Positions 1 to 9,354 are shown, counted from the stretch's first letter. The stretch: 64,000 bases of DNA from Flexivirga meconopsidis (GCF_026162425.1 NZ_JAOBQJ010000004.1:62001-126000), one strand, 5' to 3'. Notes: generated from the sequence alone by a model not told the origin. Program-made: numbers and translations.

Positions 1-114
1 CTTCAAGGAATCTCTTCTTGCTTGTGTTAACCAGGTGGAACCGACTGGCACAGCGGCCGTTTCGGTCGAGGGGGCGTCTGGCATTTTGCTCATGAGGGGA
101 CACGCGAACGACTC

Positions 115-372
115 TCATTCCGGTCTTTCCGTGGGAGATGGTGGTTCAGCGGATGATCCAGTCTCCGGGTGCTTGGCGTACTCCTGTGTCGCACTGTCGC
201 CCGCCGCTGTCCTGCGCCGATCCAGCAGACGCCGGGTCGTGCCGCGGGGACCGTGCGTGCCTCGTACGAGGAGAGCGGCTGCGGAGGCCACCAACGCCCA
301 GAGCGTCAGAACGCAGACCAGCAGTAACGCCCACGTCCAGCCGGACATGCCGGTGTTGCGCAACCCCATCAT
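115..372 (-). CDS. Small membrane protein, degenerate SHOCT-like
   Basis: An 85-residue product with one hydrophobic segment (about residues 10-38). After it comes a basic stretch, RRLLDRRRTAAG, and then QEY, which resembles the short C-terminal oligomerisation motif of SHOCT proteins (LL-D-RR-x-G-x-x-EY). Such proteins commonly sit beside two-component systems and metal genes in Actinobacteria; their molecular role is not established. It is divergent from the response regulator at 497. The SHOCT motif is degenerate and the tail is Pro/Glu/Ser-rich, so the family call is tentative. Confidence 0.5.
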   Translation of the reverse strand: MMGLRNTGMSGWTWALLLVCVLTLWALVASAAALLVRGTHGPRGTTRRLLDRRRTAAGDSATQEYAKHPETGSSAEPPSPTERPE

Positions 373-496
373 GTCGTCCAGGGTGCGCCTGCGATGTTGT
401 GATCAGACCGGCTGAACCCTGAAGAAACGATCAAGAAGCCGCCAGCAGCTGACGTCCGGCGGCAGCGTGTGCGGTGTCTGCGGTGATGATGGAGGC

Positions 497-1192
497 ATGG
501 TCGATGCTGCTCGAACGGTGTTGGTGGTCGAGGACGAAAAGGACTTGGCGACCATGGTCGGTTCCTACCTGGAACGCGCCGGGTACGTCGCACCGTTGGT
601 GCACACCGGCCCCGATGCGATCGACACCGCTCATGCCGTGCAGCCGGACGTCATCGTGCTGGACCTGGGGTTGCCCGGTCTGGACGGCGTCGAGGTGTGC
701 CGGCGGCTGCGAACCTTCACCGACTGCTACATCCTGATGCTCACCGCCCGCGCCGAAGAAGTCGACACGATCGTCGGACTGTCCGTCGGCGCCGATGACT
801 ACCTCACCAAACCGTTCCGCCCCCGAGAACTGGTCGCACGCGTTCAAACCCTCCTACGCCGGCCCCGGGACCAGGCCCCGTCAATTGCGCAGCCGCGAAC
901 CTTCGGATCCTTGACCGTCGATGCGGTCGGCCGACGCGTCACCCTGGCCGGCCAGCCCGTCGGGCTGACCCGCACCGAGTTCGACATCCTGGCGCTACTG
1001 ACCGCCTCACCTGCGGTGGCGTTCGCCCGTCGCCGGATCATCGACGAGGTGTGGGACCCCGCCTGGGTTGGCGACGAGCACGTGGTCGATGTCCACATCG
1101 CGCACCTGCGCAACAAGCTGGCCGACGATCCCGCCGAGCCCCGGTACATCGACACTGTGCGCGGTGTCGGATATCGGATGGTCACCTCATGA
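497..1192 (+). CDS. OmpR-family two-component response regulator
   Basis: Residues 1-120 form a receiver domain: the acidic pair is in VVEDEKD, the phospho-acceptor Asp in VIVLDLGLPG, the Thr in LMLTAR and the Lys in LTKPF. Residues about 140-231 form an OmpR/PhoB winged helix ending RYIDTVRGVGYRM. It would activate or repress genes after phosphorylation by the kinase encoded next, whose start overlaps this stop by 4 bases (ATGA). The ATG at 497 was chosen because the protein then begins directly before the receiver domain. A GGAGG lies only one base upstream, too close for an ideal ribosome site, so a longer form from GTG 467 is possible. Target genes are unknown; the metal-island setting suggests envelope or metal stress. 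Confidence 0.9.
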   Translation: MVDAARTVLVVEDEKDLATMVGSYLERAGYVAPLVHTGPDAIDTAHAVQPDVIVLDLGLPGLDGVEVCRRLRTFTDCYILMLTARAEEVDTIVGLSVGADDYLTKPFRPRELVARVQTLLRRPRDQAPSIAQPRTFGSLTVDAVGRRVTLAGQPVGLTRTEFDILALLTASPAVAFARRRIIDEVWDPAWVGDEHVVDVHIAHLRNKLADDPAEPRYIDTVRGVGYRMVTS

Positions 1193-2316
1193 AGCGGCCA
1201 GCTACGCGCGGTAGTGGTCCGGGCATCGCGACTCGGCTCCTGCTCGCACAGGGCCTGGTCGTCACCTGCGGCGCGATCACCGCCGCCGGTGTCGCCGCGA
1301 TCGTGGGGCCACCGTTGTTCCATCATCATCTGCTGATGGCGGGGGAGAAGCCGAACACCCCCGAGTTGAGGCATATCGAGCGCGCTTACACCAGCGCCAA
1401 TACGATTGCGCTCGGCATGGCCGTCCTGATCGCGCTGATCGCCGCTATCGCCGTCACCTGGTATCTGTCCCGTCGGCTGACTCGCCCGGTGGTGCAACTG
1501 GCCGCCGTGGCCGAACGCATTTCCGACGGGGACTACACCGCCCGAGCGACGCCGGCGACCGCGGGTCCGGAGCTGGCATCCCTGACAGGGGCGTTCAACC
1601 AGGTCGCCGAGCGCCTGCAACACACCGAGGCCACCAGGTACCGACTCCTGGCCGATCTCGCCCACGAGTTGCGCACCCCGATCGCGACGCTGGAGGCCTA
1701 CCTCGACGGTCTCGACGACGGCGTCACCGGGTGGGGCCCGGAGCCGGCACGGGTCTTTCGAGACCAGATCACCCGGCTGCACCGACTTGCCGAAGATCTC
1801 AACGACGTATCCCGTGCCGAAGAAGGAGAACTCGGTCTGGTCCTCAAGCGCACGCCCGTTCAGGTGGTCGTCCAGGCGGCAGTCGAAAGCCTGCGCCCTC
1901 GGTACGCCGGCAAGGGCGTGCAGTTGCACAGCGCCATCAGTGACCGCCCTGACGCCGAGGTTCTCGTCGACTTCCAGCGGTTCGCCCAGGCACTGACCAA
2001 TGTGCTGATCAACGCCTTGCGCCATACTCCACCCGGTGGCGACGTGACCCTCCAGACCACCATCGACACGGTGTCAATACGAATTGCCGTGATCGACACC
2101 GGCGACGGCATCCCCGCTGACCAGTTGCCGCACATCTTCGAACGCTTCTACCGCGGGAGCCTCGCACGGGACCGTGACAGCACCGGCAGCGGCATCGGAC
2201 TCACCATCTCTCGCGCCATTGCCCGAGCCCACCATGGAACGCTCACCGCCGACAGCGACGGTCCCGGCACGGGCGCACGTTTCACCTTCACCATGCCTCG
2301 TCTGCTCCGCCATTGA
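1189..2316 (+). CDS. Sensor histidine kinase, two-TM HAMP type
   Basis: A 375-residue membrane kinase, partner of the regulator it overlaps. It has TM1 (about 15-40), a short external loop of about 35 residues, TM2 (about 75-97), a HAMP linker, and a HisKA box LADLAHELRTPIA with the phospho-His. The ATPase domain has N box NALRHTPPGG, G1 DTGDGIP, F box FERFYRG and G2 GSGIGL. The external loop holds a cluster FHHHLL and further His, Met and Glu residues, which could bind a metal ion. That role is inferred from composition and from the surrounding metal-resistance genes. The short sensor argues against a large ligand. Confidence 0.9.
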   Translation: MKRPATRGSGPGIATRLLLAQGLVVTCGAITAAGVAAIVGPPLFHHHLLMAGEKPNTPELRHIERAYTSANTIALGMAVLIALIAAIAVTWYLSRRLTRPVVQLAAVAERISDGDYTARATPATAGPELASLTGAFNQVAERLQHTEATRYRLLADLAHELRTPIATLEAYLDGLDDGVTGWGPEPARVFRDQITRLHRLAEDLNDVSRAEEGELGLVLKRTPVQVVVQAAVESLRPRYAGKGVQLHSAISDRPDAEVLVDFQRFAQALTNVLINALRHTPPGGDVTLQTTIDTVSIRIAVIDTGDGIPADQLPHIFERFYRGSLARDRDSTGSGIGLTISRAIARAHHGTLTADSDGPGTGARFTFTMPRLLRH

Positions 2317-2378
2317 TCTCGTCCCTCACGTACACGCGTCCGCCTGATCGCAGGTGACTGGGGTTGCCCGAGGTCACC

Positions 2379-3155
2379 TCATCGCGTCGCCGCAGCGACC
2401 CATACAGGCAGGCCCATCGAGAACCGGTCCTGCGCAGCTCGCTGCTGTTGATCGCGAATGAAGTTCTGCGCTTCGCTGGCCGTTACAGCTCCCGTCGATG
2501 CGGCGGCTTGGGCGAAACCGATGGCTATGTCGACCATTGAGGGGTGGATCAATGCGCCGAGGAAGCCCTGGATAGCCACCTCATCGAAACCGCCATCAAG
2601 CAACAGACTCCGGTATTGGCGGGCCGCGCGAGGGCTCGGAATGGAGTCCGCTCGCGCCTGGACGACCGCTCGTGACAGGCCGGCATCGGCCGCATCGATC
2701 ATGACGCCATCCCAGTCCTGACCGACCAATACGATTCTGCCTCCAGGAGCAAGGACGCGATGCGCCTCGGCCACCGCTCGTCCAGGGTCGGCCAGCATGT
2801 GGAAAACCTTGTCGGCGCGGTACGCCGTCACCGAGCCCTCGGATAACGGTAGATGCTCCGCTACTCCTCGCCGTACGTCCAACTCCGGCCATCGCGATGA
2901 AGCGGTCTGCACCATCAAGTTGTCGGGGTCCAGCGCAATGGTTTGGGAAGCTGTGCGGGACATCTCGGCCGCCGCCAGGCCGATGCCGCAGCCCACGTCG
3001 ATGGCTCGGGTGCGGTGATCGAGGGCTAGGAGTTCGTAGGTGAGGTGTCGGATGCGGATGGCTTCGGGCATCTCGTCCGCAAGGTCGAGCATGCGGATCA
3101 TCGACGTTGTCTCGTGTCGCTCGGCTGCTGCCGTTGGTGATGGTCTCGTTGACAT
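2379..3155 (-). CDS. Class I SAM-dependent methyltransferase
   Basis: The 258-residue product has a Methyltransf_11-type Rossmann fold. Motif I is AIDVGCGIGLAAAEMS, an acidic residue follows in IALDPDN, motif II is at YRADKVFHML and motif III at LAPGGRIVLVGQDW. The substrate cannot be read from the sequence; enzymes of this type often modify small molecules or lipids. It is divergent from a MerR-family gene, a pairing common in Actinobacteria that suggests the regulator controls it. Start 3155 leaves room for the palindrome at 3157-3170; an upstream in-frame ATG at 3185 would overlap the regulator. Confidence 0.8.
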   Translation of the reverse strand: MSTRPSPTAAAERHETTSMIRMLDLADEMPEAIRIRHLTYELLALDHRTRAIDVGCGIGLAAAEMSRTASQTIALDPDNLMVQTASSRWPELDVRRGVAEHLPLSEGSVTAYRADKVFHMLADPGRAVAEAHRVLAPGGRIVLVGQDWDGVMIDAADAGLSRAVVQARADSIPSPRAARQYRSLLLDGGFDEVAIQGFLGALIHPSMVDIAIGFAQAAASTGAVTASEAQNFIRDQQQRAAQDRFSMGLPVWVAAATR

Positions 3156-3156
3156 G

Positions 3157-3170
3157 ACGATCAGGATCGT
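3157..3170. promoter_or_regulatory. 14-bp palindrome in divergent promoter (MerR/methyltransferase)
   Basis: ACGATC-AG-GATCGT is a perfect inverted repeat lying in the 28 bases between the two divergent start codons. Its place suggests an operator for the MerR-family protein. Binding is inferred from position only. If either gene uses its upstream start codon, the palindrome would fall inside coding sequence. Confidence 0.45.
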
Positions 3171-3183
3171 TCTGAATGTCGAC

Positions 3184-3591
3184 ATGAAGTCAACGGCTGC
3201 CGGTTGGACCCTAGGCGAGCTGGCGGCCCGGTCCGGTGTCGCTACGCATGTTCTACGTCATTGGGAGTCCGAGGATCTGCTGTCGCCACAGCAGTCCACC
3301 GCTGGCCACCGCCGCTATCGGCCCGATGATGTGTATCGCGTGGCAACGATATTGCTGGCCAAGGAGGCCGGGCTGGGGCTCAGGGAGATCCTAGCGATGA
3401 CTACCGGATCGGCACAGCAGCGGACCGCCGTCCTCCAAGAGCATCGTACTGAACTGCGAAACCGCATCGCGGCAGCCCAAACCTGCCTCGCCCTGATCGA
3501 GTGCGCGCTGGATTGCGACCACGAGGACATCGGGACGTGTCCGCACTTTCGTGCCGCTGTCGCGCACCGAGTCACGGCCCTGCAACGCTGA
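3184..3591 (+). CDS. MerR-family transcriptional regulator
   Basis: The 135-residue product begins with a winged helix-turn-helix: WTLGELAARSGVATHVLRHWE, then the wing GHRRYRPDDV. A coiled-coil helix follows at about 75-115. The tail contains CALDCDHEDIGTCPHF, a Cys/His cluster that could hold a metal, although this arrangement is also common in uncharacterised MerR proteins beside methyltransferases. ATG 3184 was chosen because the HTH starts 8 residues later; ATG 3154 is an alternative. It probably controls the divergent methyltransferase and itself. Confidence 0.82.
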   Translation: MKSTAAGWTLGELAARSGVATHVLRHWESEDLLSPQQSTAGHRRYRPDDVYRVATILLAKEAGLGLREILAMTTGSAQQRTAVLQEHRTELRNRIAAAQTCLALIECALDCDHEDIGTCPHFRAAVAHRVTALQR

Positions 3592-3688
3592 CCATGTCTG
3601 TGGTCACCACCGGATGCGTCCACCGGTGACCGTGGTTCGTCCCCGCGCGGACTCATCGAGCGGGACTGTGCGCCGGGTCAGCTCCTTG

Positions 3689-4546
3689 CTAGAAGATGCC
3701 GCGCGTACGCAGCCAGGGCAACGGATCAATCGCCCCGCCGCCGATGTGGATCTCCAGATGAAGGTGCGGTCCGGTGGAGTTCCCAGTGTTGCCCGAGTAG
3801 GCAACGATTTGGCCTGCGGACACCCGGGCACCGGGCGCGACCAGTTGCCGGGACAAGTGTGCGTAGATGGCACTAGTGCCGTTACCCACATCGATCGCCA
3901 CCCGCAGGCCCTCCCCGCCGTTCCATCCGGCGGCAGCCACCACGCCGTCGTGGAGTGCTCGCACCGGCGTACCGATGGGTGCGGCGAAGTCGTCACCTTG
4001 GTGATACGTCGAACCGATACCACCGGGTGAGACCCGGGAGCCGAACCCGGAGGTGAATGTTCCGCCGCATCCGGCGATCGCGCACACCCATTCGGGGTGA
4101 GGGCGGCCGGTGCTGCGGCTTGTCGTGGGGTGTTCTGCGGGTTGCTTGGTTGCGGTCTCAGGAGCGGGCGTTGGCCTGGCGGCGGAAGGACGCGGCGCGT
4201 TCGTGCTGCTGGGCGTGGTCCGAGTCTGGTCCCGGGACGCGGCCCGGTCTCGTGCCGCCGCTGTCATCGGGGCCGTCGTCGACGCGCGCCGATCAGCTGC
4301 CGACATGCCCTCTCGCGTTGCTGCGGAATCGACCGACTGTCGTTGAGTCGCGACTGCTGCCGGGCGACCCCCGCTCTGACCAATCAGGCCCAGCGGCGCC
4401 GCGCTGGCCGCGACCCCGGCGGCGACCGCGGACGCGGTGGCCGCGGCAACCACCGGTATGGCGACCTTGTGACGAGCGAGCGTGGTGCGTGCGCGGTGAC
4501 GACCCACCGGGGAGTGCGCGCGGTGTCGCCCTGCGTAGCTTTTCAA
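3689..4546 (-). CDS. Secreted/anchored M23 (LytM-type) metallopeptidase
   Basis: The 285-residue product has a basic N-terminus and a hydrophobic segment (about 28-52), then a low-complexity Ala/Thr/Pro linker, then a peptidase domain (about 160-285). The zinc motifs are present: H-x3-D in YHQGDDFA and HxH in GPHLHLEIH, together with the GYG-like SGFGSRVSP entrance. The family cuts peptidoglycan cross-bridges outside the membrane. Translation starts at TTG 4546, with GAGGT about 9 bases upstream. Its neighbours do not reveal a specific partner. The 256 bases between it and the next gene hold no further feature I can support. Confidence 0.85.
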   Translation of the reverse strand: MKSYAGRHRAHSPVGRHRARTTLARHKVAIPVVAAATASAVAAGVAASAAPLGLIGQSGGRPAAVATQRQSVDSAATREGMSAADRRASTTAPMTAAARDRAASRDQTRTTPSSTNAPRPSAARPTPAPETATKQPAEHPTTSRSTGRPHPEWVCAIAGCGGTFTSGFGSRVSPGGIGSTYHQGDDFAAPIGTPVRALHDGVVAAAGWNGGEGLRVAIDVGNGTSAIYAHLSRQLVAPGARVSAGQIVAYSGNTGNSTGPHLHLEIHIGGGAIDPLPWLRTRGIF

Positions 4547-4802
4547 CGATTTCTACCTCAGCTGATGGACGTGGGCTGCGTAGCCGCATGGGACAGGGTA
4601 CCGAGCATTGACTGGCCGCACTGCAGCGCCTTGGCGCTCAACCGGATGCGAGAGTCGGCGTGTGTGACCGCGTCGGCCCAGCCATTCTTGACGACATCGG
4701 GACAGTTCTACGGGCTATCACGGCTGCTGCCACGTGATCGTGATGATCGGTAGCATCGGCTACGAAGAAACCGAGTCGGATGCTTGACCGTTGGGAGGCG
4801 TG

Positions 4803-5261
4803 GTGCTCAAATCTGTTGCTCCTGAGGGGGTGCCCGCCGTCTCGATGAGGATCGACCGGTCCGACCAGATGCTGTTACTCAGCATCACGGGCGTCGCTGG
4901 CCTGGTCGTCGCAATGACGATGGCCATCTTCGGCCTGCCGCCGGTCGACATTCACAGTCCGTTCCACTACGCGGGCATTATGGATCCGCTGTGCGGCGGG
5001 ACCCGGGCAGCGCGATTGACAGCTCAAGGTCATCTGCAGGCGGCGTGGCGGTATAACCCGCTAGGGATCCTGGCCACGGTAACGGCGGCGTTGGCTCTGG
5101 CGCGGTTCCTGGTCGGTCTGGCGACACACCGCTGGATCGCAGTTCGTTGCGCCTGGACCCCGAGACGTCGACGTGTCGCCTACGCCGCCGCGATCGCCGC
5201 GATGGTCGTCCTGGAGTTCCGGCAGCAGGGGCGCGCGAGTCTACTGATGCAGCGGCACTGA
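4803..5261 (+). CDS. DUF2752 membrane protein
   Basis: The 152-residue product has three hydrophobic segments (about 22-45, 88-110, 122-140). Between the first two lies the family hallmark DPLCGGTRAARL followed by AWRYNPLG, matching the Cys-Gly-x-Thr-Arg-Ala ... Asn-Pro-Leu pattern of DUF2752. Function is unknown. GTG 4803 was chosen because GGAGG sits 4 bases upstream; TTG 4791 and ATG 4845 are alternatives. It is convergent with the ccsA gene. Confidence 0.75.
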   Translation: MLKSVAPEGVPAVSMRIDRSDQMLLLSITGVAGLVVAMTMAIFGLPPVDIHSPFHYAGIMDPLCGGTRAARLTAQGHLQAAWRYNPLGILATVTAALALARFLVGLATHRWIAVRCAWTPRRRRVAYAAAIAAMVVLEFRQQGRASLLMQRH

Positions 5262-5336
5262 CCCGCCAGGGTGCGGCGTACGACAGGTTGATCAATTTCG
5301 AGGCCAGGTGTGTTCGGTAGGTCATTGGGCTTTTCG

Positions 5337-6350
5337 TTACATGCCGGAGTAGTTGTGCATACCGGCGAAGGTGGACGACAGATTTACCAGGGTGAAGTTG
5401 GCCACGACGGCCAGGTATCCAGCTAGAGCGATGTAGGTGGCGCGCCTGGATTGCCAGCCGGCGGTGGCGCGGCCGTGCAGGTGTGCGGCGAACACGATCC
5501 AGACGATGAAGGTCCAGACCTCTTTGGGGTCCCACTGCCAGTAGGCGCCCCAGGCTTCCTGCGCCCAGATGGCTCCGGTGATGAGGGTGAAGGTCCACAG
5601 GATGAAGCCAACGATGTTCATGCCGTAGGCGGCGCGCTCCAGAGTCTCAGCGTCCGGTACGACGGCGAGCAGCCGGTGTCCGGCCATGGTGGGGTGGGTT
5701 TGGCGGCGGCGCTGGGCCAGTTGTAGCAGGCTGAGCGGGAACGCGATGGTGAAGAATCCGACGGCGCAGATGGCGATGGTGACGTGAATGCCGAGCCAGT
5801 AGCTTTGCAGCGCCGGCAAGAGTTGGGCGGCGCCGGTGTAGAACAGCAGCACGGCGGCCATCAGGGCGGCCAGGATCAATCCGGTGACGAATGCCCCGAG
5901 CCATTCCCAGTGTCGGCGTCTGGCCAGGGCGGCGTAGACGGTGGCGGCTGCCGCGCTGGCGGCGATGGTGAATTCGTACATGTTGCCGTTGGGCGGTCGC
6001 ATCACGGTGATGCCGCGGAGCACGACCGCTGCCAGGAGGCAGGCGGCGCCCAGGTACGTGAGGTTGACCGCGACGGCCGCGATTTGCCGGGCGTGCCTGG
6101 AGTCGCGGGGGTCGCATGCTGCGGCTGCCGGCGGCGACTGCTCGGGGGTCTCAACGTGACTGTCGGCGGCAGCCAGGTGATGGCTTCCGGACACACTGAC
6201 CGGCGTGCGGGCCTCAGCCACGATCGCGGCTCCCAGGGGCCGGGTGCGGGCGGCCAGGTAGAGCGCGAAGCAGATCAGGGTGACGGTGAACAGGCCCATG
6301 GCGGTGTAGACGGCCAGGTTGGCGTACGGGGCAAGCGCGGGATGGATCAT
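5337..6350 (-). CDS. ccsA: Cytochrome c biogenesis protein CcsA/CcsB (ResC type)
   Basis: The 337-residue protein is a polytopic haem handler of the System II cytochrome c maturation pathway. With ResB it carries haem across the membrane and attaches it to apocytochrome c. The tryptophan-rich haem-binding WWD motif is intact (AWGAYWQWDPKEVW, about residues 260-272), and hydrophobic segments fill the rest. The start overlaps the resB stop by 4 bases. It ends the leftward operon that begins at 10835. No CxxCH cytochrome was seen on the island, so the substrate is either chromosomal or elsewhere on the element. Confidence 0.93.
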   Translation of the reverse strand: MIHPALAPYANLAVYTAMGLFTVTLICFALYLAARTRPLGAAIVAEARTPVSVSGSHHLAAADSHVETPEQSPPAAAACDPRDSRHARQIAAVAVNLTYLGAACLLAAVVLRGITVMRPPNGNMYEFTIAASAAAATVYAALARRRHWEWLGAFVTGLILAALMAAVLLFYTGAAQLLPALQSYWLGIHVTIAICAVGFFTIAFPLSLLQLAQRRRQTHPTMAGHRLLAVVPDAETLERAAYGMNIVGFILWTFTLITGAIWAQEAWGAYWQWDPKEVWTFIVWIVFAAHLHGRATAGWQSRRATYIALAGYLAVVANFTLVNLSSTFAGMHNYSGM

Positions 6351-7984
6351 CGGGGTCTCCTGTCGGGGGGCGCCTGACTGGTCAGGCGTGCGATGTGGTC
6401 GGCGAGCTCGTGCACCACGGCGGTGAGGGTGGGGTCGGTGCCTTTGGCCAATGCCCCGATGGTCACCACGGCGCCTGGCTTGTCCCCGGCGCTCGGGTCG
6501 GGTGTGACGCGGATGAAGACGCGGCGCCGCTTGACCAGCAGGGAGGTGATCAGTCCGGCGGCCGCGGCCAGTGCGGCCAGCAGCGTGAGGGTCTTGCCGG
6601 GGGTGTGCCGCACCGACAGGCCGGCCCAGCGAACCGTCCGGTCGAAGCTGATCGAGCCGCGCCCGTCGGGCAGCTGGACGGTCTGCCCGGGTGCCAGGCG
6701 AATCAGCAGTGGAGCCCCACCAGGTTTGGTCAGCCGTTTCATCTGGCTGGTGTCCAGCGTGTACACGGACTGTGGTGCGTTGCCGGGGAACAGGTTCCCG
6801 GTCCACACCGATGCCACCAGGACCGGGTTGCGCAACCCGGGGAACAGGGAGGTGGGTCCACGAGTGAAGTTCTGGTCGGCGGTGGGCAGGAACAACCCGT
6901 CCAGCCCCAGCTCCTGGGGTGCGGCGGTGGTGACTTTGACGACGCCGGTGGACAGGTAGTTACCGTCCTGCGGCAGGAACGGGGTGGCGTCCTGGTAGAC
7001 GACCGCGCCCTTGGCGTCGCGGACGGTCAGGACCGGTGCGTACCCATTGCCCAACAGGAACACTTCCGCGTCGCCGATCCGCAATGGGCTGTTGACCGCG
7101 ATCTGCGCCGGGTGTGGTCGGCCGGTGCCGGTGTCCACGGTGGTGTCGGCCAGAAACTTGCGCGGCTTGCCGAATTGGCTGCCGCCGACCTTGTCTTCGA
7201 AGGTGACGTTCATCTTGGTGACGTTCAGGTTGAACGAGGGCAGGTCCGCCGGGTTGACCAGTGGCCCGGCGCTGAACGTGTCCAGGGAGCCCAGTGCGGT
7301 GGAGAAGCCGCTGCCTTCGGGAACGATGACATCGGCGCGCCAGCTCCACAGGTGACCGATGGCCACCCCGACGATGACCAGGCACAGGCCGATGTGGAAC
7401 GCCAGATTGCCGGTCTCGCGCAGGTAGCCGCTCTCGGCGGACAGTGTTGCCGGGTCGTGGCCGTGAACGCGGAACCTGCCGCGGCTCTTCCCGAGTCGGC
7501 CGGGCCGGCCGCGCAACGCCTGGCGGGCCGCCCCCAACGCCTGCTCTGCTGACACGGCGGTGACGATGTGGGTGTGTGCGGGAAGGCGGTCCAGTCGGCG
7601 CGGTGGCTTCGGTGGCCGGGACGTCAGCGCGCGCAGGTGGACTCGGGTGCGGGGCAGGATGCAGCCGATCAGTGAGATGAACAGCAGCAGGTAGATCGCG
7701 GAGAACCACGGGGAGGCGTACACGTCGAAGAAGCCGAGCCGGTCCATCCATGGCCCGCTGCCTCGGTGCGCGGCCAGGTACCGGGTGACTTTCCCGGCGT
7801 CGATGTTGCGCTGTGGAAACACCGATCCGGGGACCGCTGCGACGGCCAGCAGCAGCAGGAGGAACAGCGCGGTGCGCATGCTGGTGAGGTTGCGCCATAC
7901 CCACCTGCCCCACCCGAGCGGTCCGAGTCGGGGCTGGCGTACGTCACCGGCGCGTGGCTTCGCGCGGGCGGGTGCGGTGGCCAT
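6347..7984 (-). CDS. resB: Cytochrome c biogenesis protein ResB (Ccs1)
   Basis: The 545-residue protein has three N-terminal membrane segments (about 35-55, 90-110, 190-212), a large external domain (about 230-455) and a last membrane segment near 465-490. This is the usual ResB layout. The N-terminus reads WRNLTSMRTALFLLLLLAVA, followed by GSVFPQRN, typical of the family. It partners CcsA in System II haem attachment. It lies 3 bases after ccdA and overlaps ccsA, so the two System II proteins are surely co-translated. Confidence 0.93.
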   Translation of the reverse strand: MATAPARAKPRAGDVRQPRLGPLGWGRWVWRNLTSMRTALFLLLLLAVAAVPGSVFPQRNIDAGKVTRYLAAHRGSGPWMDRLGFFDVYASPWFSAIYLLLFISLIGCILPRTRVHLRALTSRPPKPPRRLDRLPAHTHIVTAVSAEQALGAARQALRGRPGRLGKSRGRFRVHGHDPATLSAESGYLRETGNLAFHIGLCLVIVGVAIGHLWSWRADVIVPEGSGFSTALGSLDTFSAGPLVNPADLPSFNLNVTKMNVTFEDKVGGSQFGKPRKFLADTTVDTGTGRPHPAQIAVNSPLRIGDAEVFLLGNGYAPVLTVRDAKGAVVYQDATPFLPQDGNYLSTGVVKVTTAAPQELGLDGLFLPTADQNFTRGPTSLFPGLRNPVLVASVWTGNLFPGNAPQSVYTLDTSQMKRLTKPGGAPLLIRLAPGQTVQLPDGRGSISFDRTVRWAGLSVRHTPGKTLTLLAALAAAAGLITSLLVKRRRVFIRVTPDPSAGDKPGAVVTIGALAKGTDPTLTAVVHELADHIARLTSQAPPDRRPR

Positions 7985-7987
7985 GAT

Positions 7988-8731
7988 CTACAGCACCGTC
8001 TGGAATTGGGACACCAGGCGGGACTGGAGCCAGGTGATCGCGACTTCCCAGACGCCGGTCACCATCAGGGTCCCGACCAGGGCCAGGGCCAGGCCGCCGG
8101 TGACCTGGATCGGCCGATGGTGCACGCGTAGCCAGCCGCTCACGCGTCCGGCGCGCTGGTAGGCGCCGGCCATCACGATGAAGGGGACCCCGAGGCCGGC
8201 GCAGTACGCGGCGGCAAGGGCGGCGCCGCGGGTCACGGTGTGGGCCTGCGCCGATAGCGGCGCGGCCATCGCGAGGATCGCGGCCAGCGCCGGTCCCTGG
8301 CACGGGCTCCAGCCGAGTCCGAAGACCGCCCCCAGTAGTGGTGCCCCGGCCAGCCCGGCGGCCGGTCGCCAGGACGGTGCCCGGGCGAACCGGTTACCGA
8401 CCCCCAGGAACAGGACGGCCATCAGCAGGACCAGTGCGCCGCCGATCCGCAGCAGCAGCGGCTGGTGGGCCTGCAGTCGCAGGCTTAGCGCGGAGATCGC
8501 CACAGCGGTCAACAAGTACACCGCGGAGAAGCCGGCCACGAACAACACCGCGCCCAGGAGCATCGGGGATCGGCGGCGGTGTTCCAGCGCGACGTCGGAC
8601 AGCCCGGTGATGTAGCCGAGGAACCCGGGCACAAGTGGCAGCACGCACGGAGAGGCGAACGAGACCAGCCCGGCCAGCACCGCCACCGCCAGCGCCAGCA
8701 GGAATGGTCCCGCGGCCAGCTGCTGGATCAC
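7988..8731 (-). CDS. ccdA: Thiol-disulfide transport protein CcdA
   Basis: The 247-residue, six-TM protein moves reducing equivalents from cytoplasmic thioredoxin to external thiol proteins. The first conserved Cys is in [17 protein letters not shown] and the second in [14 protein letters not shown], the two redox cysteines of the family. The start GTG overlaps the TlpA stop (GTGA). It would reduce the TlpA-like protein upstream in the operon, which in turn keeps the CxxCH of apocytochrome c, or another client, reduced. Confidence 0.94.
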   Translation of the reverse strand: MIQQLAAGPFLLALAVAVLAGLVSFASPCVLPLVPGFLGYITGLSDVALEHRRRSPMLLGAVLFVAGFSAVYLLTAVAISALSLRLQAHQPLLLRIGGALVLLMAVLFLGVGNRFARAPSWRPAAGLAGAPLLGAVFGLGWSPCQGPALAAILAMAAPLSAQAHTVTRGAALAAAYCAGLGVPFIVMAGAYQRAGRVSGWLRVHHRPIQVTGGLALALVGTLMVTGVWEVAITWLQSRLVSQFQTVL

Positions 8732-9354
8732 CGGGTACCTGCGGCCGGTGTGCTGGGGATGACGTCCTGCACGAGCCCGACCAAGGTCGTCGCGTCAACC
8801 GGGCCCAGCACCCGGGCGGCGATCCGCCCTTGCTGGTCCAGCACCAGGGTGGTCGGGGTCGCCGGGGCCATCCCGTGCAATGCCAGCAGTGACTTGCCGC
8901 CCTCGTAGGCAAGTGACGGGTAGGGGATACGGTTCTTCACGACGAAGGACTGCGCCGACGCCGCCGATTCCTTGATATCCACGCCGACGAACGCGACTCC
9001 CGGTCGGGCGGCCCGCAGACGGGTGTAGGCCTTCTTCAAGTCCGGCGTCTCCTGGATGCACGGTGGGCACCAGGAGCCCCACACGTTGACCACGACGCCT
9101 CCGGTGCGGCCGGCCAGCGACCAGGTGGCCCCGTCGATGGTCGCCCCGGACAGCTGGAGCGGCTTGCCTCGGTCAGCCTGTGCGATCTGGGCGACGGTTC
9201 CGTCGCCGGCGACGTACCCCTTCTGGTCGCCGCCCTGCGCTTGCGCGGCGACCGAGTCCGGGTTGGTGGTGCCGCAGCCGGCCAGCGCACCGGTTCCGGC
9301 AAGGCCCAGCACGGCCAGCAGCATGTGGCGCCGGCGCACAGCGGGCCGATTCAC
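8728..9354 (-). CDS. TlpA/ResA-like thioredoxin lipoprotein
   Basis: The 208-residue product has a lipoprotein signal with lipobox LAGC (Cys about residue 26) and a thioredoxin fold with active site [13 protein letters not shown]. The cis-Pro region is [13 protein letters not shown]. It reduces disulfides outside the membrane, fed by CcdA. Its GTG start overlaps the lgt stop (GTGA), which is apt, because Lgt adds the lipid to such lipobox cysteines. The family normally serves cytochrome c maturation; a role in metal or oxidative thiol stress is equally possible here. Confidence 0.92.
   Translation of the reverse strand: MNRPAVRRRHMLLAVLGLAGTGALAGCGTTNPDSVAAQAQGGDQKGYVAGDGTVAQIAQADRGKPLQLSGATIDGATWSLAGRTGGVVVNVWGSWCPPCIQETPDLKKAYTRLRAARPGVAFVGVDIKESAASAQSFVVKNRIPYPSLAYEGGKSLLALHGMAPATPTTLVLDQQGRIAARVLGPVDATTLVGLVQDVIPSTPAAGTR

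Noticed and set aside
4547-4802. Riboswitch (cyclic-di-AMP type) upstream of the M23 peptidase gene
   Set aside because: Such elements often precede secreted peptidases in Actinobacteria, but the conserved core segments could not be found here.
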